This document shows, piece after piece, positions 44,315-48,922 of a stretch of 48,922 nt of DNA. The position numbers and the translations under genes were made by a program. Origin of the DNA: Pseudomonas sp. PA15(2017) (GTDB lineage: Bacteria > Pseudomonadota > Gammaproteobacteria > Pseudomonadales > Pseudomonadaceae). The notes beneath the pieces are model-generated. The model did no database searches, was not told the DNA's origin, and saw only the letters and a list, made by a program, of their open reading frames with translations. Numbering within the stretch: the stretch's first letter is position 1; the number at the start of each line of letters is the position of its first letter. The stretch is from contig NZ_MSXV01000034.1 of NCBI RefSeq assembly GCF_001945395.1, positions 1 to 48,922 on the forward strand, in the 5' to 3' direction.

Positions 44315-44346
44315 TAAAAAAGGGCGTCTCCATGGAGACGCCCTTT
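44315..44346 (-). terminator. Terminator of prc
   Basis: A perfect 13-base arm palindrome (44319-44331 with 44334-44346) is followed on the minus strand by TTTTTT-rich sequence, 20 bases after the prc stop. The remaining 44151-44314 stretch has no gene and must hold the promoter of the EAL-CBS-GGDEF gene. Confidence 0.9.
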
Positions 44347-44366
44347 GGCTTACAGCAGGCCAGCGA

Positions 44367-46457
44367 TTACTGCTTGGCCAGGCGGGTGTTGAGCTTCAGG
44401 TAGTCGATGAGGATGTGGCCGGTTTCCGTCAGGTAAGCGTCGTCTTCCGGCTTGGTCTTCTTGTCTTCCTCGGCCTGCGCCAGCACGTCGTCTTCGTCTT
44501 CCTTCTTCAGCTCCTTGAGCGGCTCCTCGCCCTTGGCAACGCGACGAGCATTCTCGATTGCCAACTGGCGTTTCTCGATGTCGGCCTGTTGGGCACGGCG
44601 CTTGGCCTCGTTGAGGCTGACGGTCTTTTCGGCCATCAGCTCGCGGGACAAGGCCAGGCGCTCGCGCGCGAAGTTGAAGTCCGGGTTATCGGCCGTGCGG
44701 CTGTCGTAACGGTTCTTCAGTTCGGTGAGGAACGGCTTGATCGGATCCAGCTCAGGCTTGATCGCCGGGCGGATGCTGTCCCACGGCATGGCCTCGGGCA
44801 ACGCGCTTTCGCCGATTTCCTTGTTGTCCATCACGTCGGGGTAGGCGATATCCGGCACCACGCCGCGGTGCTGGGTGCTCTGCCCGGATACGCGGTAGAA
44901 CTTGGCCAGGGTCAGCTTCAGCTCGCCGTGGTTGAGCGGCTGGATGGTCTGTACGGTGCCCTTGCCGAAGGTCTGGCCACCGAGGATCAGCGCGCGGTGA
45001 TAGTCCTGCATGGCACCGGCGAAGATCTCCGAAGCCGAGGCGGACAGGCGATTGACCAGCACGGCCATTGGCCCTTTGTAGAAGGCACCCTCCTGCTCAT
45101 CGGCCAGCACGTCCACGCGGCCATCGCTGTTGCGCACCAGCACGGTGGGGCCTTTGTCGATGAACAGGCCGGTCAGTTCGGTGGCTTCCTGCAGCGAGCC
45201 GCCGCCGTTGTTACGCAGGTCGATGACGATACCGTCGACCTTCTCGGCTTGCAGTTCGGTGATCAGTTTCTTGACGTCGCGTGTGGTGCTCTTGTAGTTC
45301 GGATCACCCGCACGGAAGGCCTTGAAATCCAGGTAGAAGGCCGGGATTTCGATCACCCCCAGCTTGTAGGAACGGCCGTCCTGGTCGACCTTGAGCACGG
45401 ATTTCTTGGCGGCCTGCTCTTCGAGTTTCACCGCTTCACGGGTGATGCTCACCACCCGGCTGGTCATGTCGTTCGGCGCATTGCTGGCCGGAATCACTTC
45501 CAGGCGGACGCGCGAGCCTTTCGGGCCGCGGATCAGCTTGACCACTTCATCGAGGCGCCAGCCGATCACGTCGACGATTTCGTCGTCGCCCTGGCCAACC
45601 CCGACGATCTTGTCGGCAGGCGAGATCTGCTTGCTCTTCTCGGCCGGACCGGCCGGCACCAGGCGCACCACCTTGACGTGCTCGTTGTCGCTCTGCAGCA
45701 CGGCACCGATACCCTCGAGGGACAGGCTCATGTTTATGTCGAAGTTTTCCGCGTTGTCCGGCGACAGGTAGTTGGTGTGCGGATCGTAGGTCATGGCGAA
45801 GGCGTTGATGTACGCTTGGAACACGTCTTCGCTACGGGTCTGCTGCAGGCGCGCCCGCTGGGCCTTGTAGCGTTTGCTGAGCAGTTCCTGAATCGCCTTG
45901 GGTTCTTTGCCGGCGAGCTTCAGGCGCAGCACTTCGTCTTTCAGGCGCTTGCGCCACAGGTCGTCGAGTTCGGCGACGTCCTTGGCCCACGGCGCTTTCT
46001 CGCGGTCGACCAGCAGGCTTTCGTCAACGGTGAAATCGATCTTGTCGACGCCCTTGGCCAGCAGGCCCTGCACGTAGTTCAGGCGGTCCTGCTGACGGTC
46101 GAGCTGGCGCTTGTAGATCGCGAAGCCGGGTTCCAGATCACCCTTTTTCAGGAAGTCGTCGAACCTGTCCTTCCAGCGGTCGAATTCGGCGATGTCGCCG
46201 GCGGTGAAGTAGCTGCGCGCCGGGTCGAGCATTTTCAGGTAACCCTGATAGATCTTTTCCGAGCGGGCGTCGTCCAACGGAGGCTTGCTGTAGTGATGGC
46301 GCTGCAGCAATTCGACCACGTTGAGGCTGGCAATCACCTGATCACGATCGGGCTGCAGGTACTCCCACGAGTCGACCTGGGTGGTCTTGGCGGCGAGGGG
46401 GAAAGCGCCCAGCCCGAGAACGAGGGCCAGGGTAGCGCTGATAAAGGATCGCTTCAT
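44367..46457 (-). CDS. prc: Carboxy-terminal (tail-specific) processing protease
   Basis: A 696-residue periplasmic S41 protease of the Prc/Tsp type, called AlgO in P. aeruginosa, where it helps degrade MucA variants and so affects alginate control. It has a signal peptide (MKRSFISATLALVLGLGAFP...), an N-terminal helical domain, a PDZ domain (about 230-320) and the S41 core with Ser/Lys dyad in VNRLSASASEIFAGAMQ and GGQTFGKGTVQ (about 465-505). A long C-terminal DUF3340-like tail carries charged repeats. I start at ATG 46457; in-frame starts further upstream (46490, 46595) would mask the signal peptide. A strong terminator follows. Confidence 0.95.
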   Translation of the reverse strand: MKRSFISATLALVLGLGAFPLAAKTTQVDSWEYLQPDRDQVIASLNVVELLQRHHYSKPPLDDARSEKIYQGYLKMLDPARSYFTAGDIAEFDRWKDRFDDFLKKGDLEPGFAIYKRQLDRQQDRLNYVQGLLAKGVDKIDFTVDESLLVDREKAPWAKDVAELDDLWRKRLKDEVLRLKLAGKEPKAIQELLSKRYKAQRARLQQTRSEDVFQAYINAFAMTYDPHTNYLSPDNAENFDINMSLSLEGIGAVLQSDNEHVKVVRLVPAGPAEKSKQISPADKIVGVGQGDDEIVDVIGWRLDEVVKLIRGPKGSRVRLEVIPASNAPNDMTSRVVSITREAVKLEEQAAKKSVLKVDQDGRSYKLGVIEIPAFYLDFKAFRAGDPNYKSTTRDVKKLITELQAEKVDGIVIDLRNNGGGSLQEATELTGLFIDKGPTVLVRNSDGRVDVLADEQEGAFYKGPMAVLVNRLSASASEIFAGAMQDYHRALILGGQTFGKGTVQTIQPLNHGELKLTLAKFYRVSGQSTQHRGVVPDIAYPDVMDNKEIGESALPEAMPWDSIRPAIKPELDPIKPFLTELKNRYDSRTADNPDFNFARERLALSRELMAEKTVSLNEAKRRAQQADIEKRQLAIENARRVAKGEEPLKELKKEDEDDVLAQAEEDKKTKPEDDAYLTETGHILIDYLKLNTRLAKQ

Positions 46458-46585
46458 GCTGATTCGACGTGGGGACAGTAGATAACGCATATTAGGCCGT
46501 CTTTGAGGGCGCCAGGTTCCATCGGCGCAATGCAAAGGCCCGTCGCTCAGCGGCAGGCCAGGTTCAAATGCACTATGGAGGCACC

Positions 46586-47554
46586 GTGAAAGCATTGCAA
46601 GGCGTTGAAGGGCAGGTGGAATGGGTCGATCGTCCCACGCCTGGCTGTGATGTAGGGGAAGTACGCATTCGCGTGGCGGCAGCGGGCCTGAACCGCGCCG
46701 ACCTGTTGCAGCGGGCCGGCAATTACCCGCCGCCGCCTGGTGCCAGCGATACGCTGGGCCTGGAATGTGCAGGCATCGTCAGTGAGGTGGGCGCCGGGTG
46801 CGATGACTGGCAGGTGGGTGATCGCGTTTGCGCATTGCTGGCTGGCGGCGGCGTGGCCGAAGAGGTGGTGGTCGATGCGCGCCATGTGTTGCCAGTGCCA
46901 GAGGGCCTGTCGCTACACGAGGCGGCGGCGCTGCCGGAGGTGTACGCCACGGCCTGGCTCAACCTGTTCCAGCTGGCCGCCCTGAAACCCGGCGAGAAGG
47001 TATTGTTGCACGCGGGCGCCAGTGGCGTCGGCTCGGCGGCCATCCAGCTGTGCAAGGCCTTCGGCAGCACCTGCTGGGTGACCGTCGGCTCGCAGGATCG
47101 CCTGGCGTACTGTGAAAGCCTGGGCGCCAGTGGCGGGGCGATTCGTGACCAGGATGGTCTCAAGGTGGCGGATGATTTCGGTCCGTTCGAAGTCATTCTC
47201 GACCCGGTTGGCGCCAGTTATGCCGCGTTGAATCTCAAGCTGCTGGCCCGCGACGGCCGCTGGGTGAACATCGGCCTGATGGGCGGGCGCAAGGCCGAGA
47301 TCGACATGGCCCAGGTGCTCGGCAAACGCATCCAGCTGATCGGCTCGACGCTGCGCAATCGCGACGATCTGTTCAAGACCGAGCTGCTGCGCGACCTGCG
47401 CCAGCACGTGTGGCCGCTGTTCAGCGAGGGGCGCCTCAAGCCGCAACTGGCACGCGCCTTTCCGATTGCCGAGGCCCATGAGGCTTACGCGACCCTGGAA
47501 GGCAACCAGGTGAACGGCAAGCTGGTGCTGGTCATCGATGAAAGCCTGAGCTGA
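46586..47554 (+). CDS. Zinc-independent NAD(P)H quinone oxidoreductase (PIG3-like)
   Basis: A 322-residue medium-chain dehydrogenase/reductase of the quinone oxidoreductase (PIG3/QOR) group. The N-terminal GroES-like half has AAAGLNRADLLQRAGNYPPP, and the Rossmann half has LLHAGASGVGSAAIQLCKAF. Zinc ligands are absent, as expected. It probably reduces quinones with NADPH. I use GTG 46586 (MKALQGVEGQVEWVDRP), preceded by GGAGGCACC, instead of ATG 46568. It diverges from prc with 128 bases between the starts. Confidence 0.92.
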   Translation: MKALQGVEGQVEWVDRPTPGCDVGEVRIRVAAAGLNRADLLQRAGNYPPPPGASDTLGLECAGIVSEVGAGCDDWQVGDRVCALLAGGGVAEEVVVDARHVLPVPEGLSLHEAAALPEVYATAWLNLFQLAALKPGEKVLLHAGASGVGSAAIQLCKAFGSTCWVTVGSQDRLAYCESLGASGGAIRDQDGLKVADDFGPFEVILDPVGASYAALNLKLLARDGRWVNIGLMGGRKAEIDMAQVLGKRIQLIGSTLRNRDDLFKTELLRDLRQHVWPLFSEGRLKPQLARAFPIAEAHEAYATLEGNQVNGKLVLVIDESLS

Positions 47555-47593
47555 GGACCGGCGGCCGTTCCCGGTTGACGGGCGACGGCCGCC

Positions 47594-47700
47594 TCAGCGC
47601 TTGGCCTTGCGCTGGTCGAATGCGTCGCGAGCGCGCTCGATGGTGTCGAGATTATCCTGCGCCCAGATCCACACGCCGCAAAACGCCTCGCGTAGGGTCT
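47594..47700 (-). pseudogene. C-terminal remnant of an unidentified gene
   Basis: A minus-strand frame ending at 47594 encodes a tail that looks like a genuine protein end (FCGVWIWAQDNLDTIERARD, then AFDQRKAKR). Upstream of about residue -35 the frame runs into non-coding, hairpin-rich DNA and has no start with a ribosome binding site. The break is near 47695-47705, at GGGTCTGTCCCCG. I do not recognise the parent protein. The gene was probably cut by the rearrangements that brought in the IS elements. Confidence 0.45.
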
Positions 47701-47892
47701 GTCCCCGTTTCACGCACAGCCGCGCCGGAGCAGTTTTTGTGCGAGGCAAGGGCCGCGCCCGCTCCCGGCGGGCTTGCGGCATTTCCCACATCCATGTGGG
47801 GCACACAGATGCGAGGTTTGGCAGGCCAAATGAGCCATCGAGTAACGCCGCATCGCGCAAAAACGGGCCCGGCCCTTCGGGTGGGGCCGTCT
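47701..47892. other. Hairpin-rich non-coding stretch next to the IS element
   Basis: No credible gene. It contains GGGTCTGTCCCC at its left edge (47694-47705), several GC-rich inverted repeats (around 47750-47780), a perfect CCCACAT-CC-ATGTGGG hairpin (about 47786-47801) and a GGCCC-rich repeat just before the IS boundary. The pattern resembles a small non-autonomous repeat or a decayed mobile sequence. Confidence 0.4.
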
Positions 47893-48803
47893 AGTGTGGC
47901 GAATCATAAGTTAAGTGAATATCTATGGGTATAATACTTTAGCGGCCCTGCCCACGCTGGCGAGGATGTCATTTGCTTTTCTGTGCCAGCGAAAGGGTTT
48001 GGGGTTTTGGTTGTAGATTTGCAGGTAATGCTCAATGGAAGCTTCCAGATCTTTCACACTGGTATGAGCTTGGCGCTTGATCCATTTCTCGCTCAGGGTT
48101 GAGAAAAAGCGTTCCACCAAGTTCAACCATGAAGCCGATGTCGGTGTGAAATGCACCTGATAATGGGGCTTGGATGCCAACCAAGCTTTCACTGCATCCG
48201 TTTTGTGCGTGGCGTAGTTATCCATGATCAGGTGAACATCGAGCCCTTCAGGAATTTCCGCATCGGCCTCCTTGAGGAAGGCAAGAAACTCGCTGCTGCG
48301 GTGTCGCCGCTTCAAACGCCCAACAACTTCTCCAGTCGCCGCATCCAGCGCCGCGAACAGTGAGGTCGTGCCGTGGCGCTTATAGTCATGCGTGCGTGTG
48401 GCTGGGTGGCCCGGGCCCAAGGGCAAGCTCGGCTGCAGGCGGTTGAGTGCCTGGATCTGACTCTTCTCGTCCACGCACAGTACAAGCGCTTTATCTGGTG
48501 GGTTCAGGTAAAGGCCAACGACATCATGAACCTTGTTCACAAAATTCGAATCGGTCGATAGCTTGAAGGTCTTCACCAAATGGGGCTTGAGGCCAAAGGC
48601 GTGCCAGATACGCTGCACGCTGGCGGCCGAGATACCGACAGCTTGGCTCATACTGCGCGTACTCCAGTGACTGGCTTCCTCGGGCTTACTTTTGATGACC
48701 CGATCCACAACATCCTGAACCTGTTGATCACTTATGCGCCGTGGCCGGCCTGAGCGGTACTCATCATTGAGGCCATCCAACCGCCACTGGCTGAAACGCA
48801 AAC
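47893..48803 (-). mobile_element. IS630-family element, 5' end missing
   Basis: The transposase-bearing segment ends on its 3' side at a CTAG (47891-47894); IS630 elements insert at TA, so the boundary is probably TA 47892-47893, followed by TGTGGCGAATCATAAG as the likely terminal repeat. The other end is cut: the transposase lacks its N-terminus and runs directly into an IS3-type coding end at about 48801-48812, so no matching terminal repeat is present in the window. Confidence 0.65.
47923..48801 (-). pseudogene. IS630-family transposase, N-terminally truncated
   Basis: A 292-codon frame with the DDE catalytic triad of the IS630/Tc1 group intact: Asp in [12 protein letters not shown], Asp in [11 protein letters not shown] and Glu in [16 protein letters not shown]. 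Family members are about 340-360 residues. The first 50-60 residues with the helix-turn-helix that binds the terminal repeats are missing, and the frame begins inside the usual RFxxxRLDGLxDE segment ([20 protein letters not shown]). The only start is a TTG (48801) without ribosome binding site. Further upstream the frame stays open to a TAG at 48871-48873 but encodes nothing family-like. It is probably non-functional. Confidence 0.85.
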
Positions 48804-48809
48804 GGGGTT

Positions 48810-48922
48810 CTACCCCATTTCCACGGACGGTTTGAAAAGGGCTGAAAACTTCAGGTCTTGCCGGGCGACTCTACGACGCATTCGTGGGTTATGAAACCGT
48901 TCGATGTAGTCGAATAAATCTG
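48810..48922 (-). pseudogene. C-terminal end of an IS3-type transposase, partial at window edge
   Basis: Reading the minus strand from the window end gives 36 residues beginning [20 protein letters not shown] and ending KPSVEMG, then TAG at 48810-48812. YIERFxNP is the characteristic end of the rve integrase domain in IS3-family OrfB proteins. The start lies beyond the window. It abuts the truncated IS630 gene directly, so one element was inserted into or recombined with the other. Confidence 0.6.

Noticed and set aside
44415..46481. Plus-strand frame of 688 residues opposite prc
   Set aside because: Antisense shadow of prc. Prc has a signal peptide, catalytic dyad and terminator on the other strand.
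47575..47934. Plus-strand frames across the hairpin-rich stretch
   Set aside because: Arg/Pro-rich compositions, no ribosome binding site, no family resemblance, and they run through the inverted repeats and IS boundary.

Overview
The window is a GC-rich stretch of a Pseudomonas-type gammaproteobacterial chromosome. The evidence is gene order as well as single genes: leuC-leuD-leuB-asd-(asd-like)-fimV-truA-trpF-accD-folC-SPOR gene-cvpA-purF-metZ-SDR is the order I know from Pseudomonas, and the tail-specific protease beside an EAL-CBS-GGDEF gene and a quinone oxidoreductase also matches it. GlpT, FimV, NfxB and MexCD-OprJ homologues support the same placement. I cannot name a species from the sequence alone.

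Layout. 0-4.1 kb: two minus-strand genes, a four-PAS GGDEF/EAL protein and a LysR regulator divergent from leuC. 4.2-21.8 kb: a plus-strand housekeeping run for leucine and aspartate-family biosynthesis, type IV pilus/polarity hub FimV, tRNA modification, Trp, fatty acid and folate steps, purine and methionine biosynthesis. 21.9-22.3 kb: tRNA-Val(UAC) and two identical tRNA-Asp(GUC) genes inside a 100-bp duplication. 22.5-27.0 kb: glpT behind a good PHO-box candidate, an AraC regulator, a stand-alone EAL protein, and an azoreductase gene broken by a one-base shortening of a C-run.

27.0-35.1 kb is the most distinctive accessory part. A divergent MocR-type regulator faces a plus-strand cluster: a degradative class II HMG-CoA reductase (mvaA), HMG-CoA lyase (mvaB), a CaiB/BaiF CoA-transferase, two MaoC-like half-hydratases, and a two-gene membrane transporter related to TctA permeases. 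The first two genes suffice to turn mevalonate into acetyl-CoA and acetoacetate. The others suggest extra entry points into HMG-CoA, for instance from 3-hydroxy-3-methylglutarate or 3-methylglutaconate, or a branched dicarboxylate route. AAnAAYAA (CA) motifs typical of Hfq/Crc catabolite control lie in front of mvaA, the transporter and glpT, and one lies in the mvaB-CoA-transferase gap.

35.1-41.6 kb is a mexC-mexD-oprJ multidrug efflux operon with divergent nfxB and a candidate operator between them. 41.7-47.6 kb holds an XRE gene overlapping a small gene of unknown function, the EAL-CBS-GGDEF protein, the Prc/AlgO protease and a quinone oxidoreductase. From 47.6 kb to the end the DNA is scarred: a C-terminal gene remnant, a hairpin-rich non-coding stretch, an IS630-family transposase lacking its N-terminus, and the end of an IS3-type transposase running off the window.
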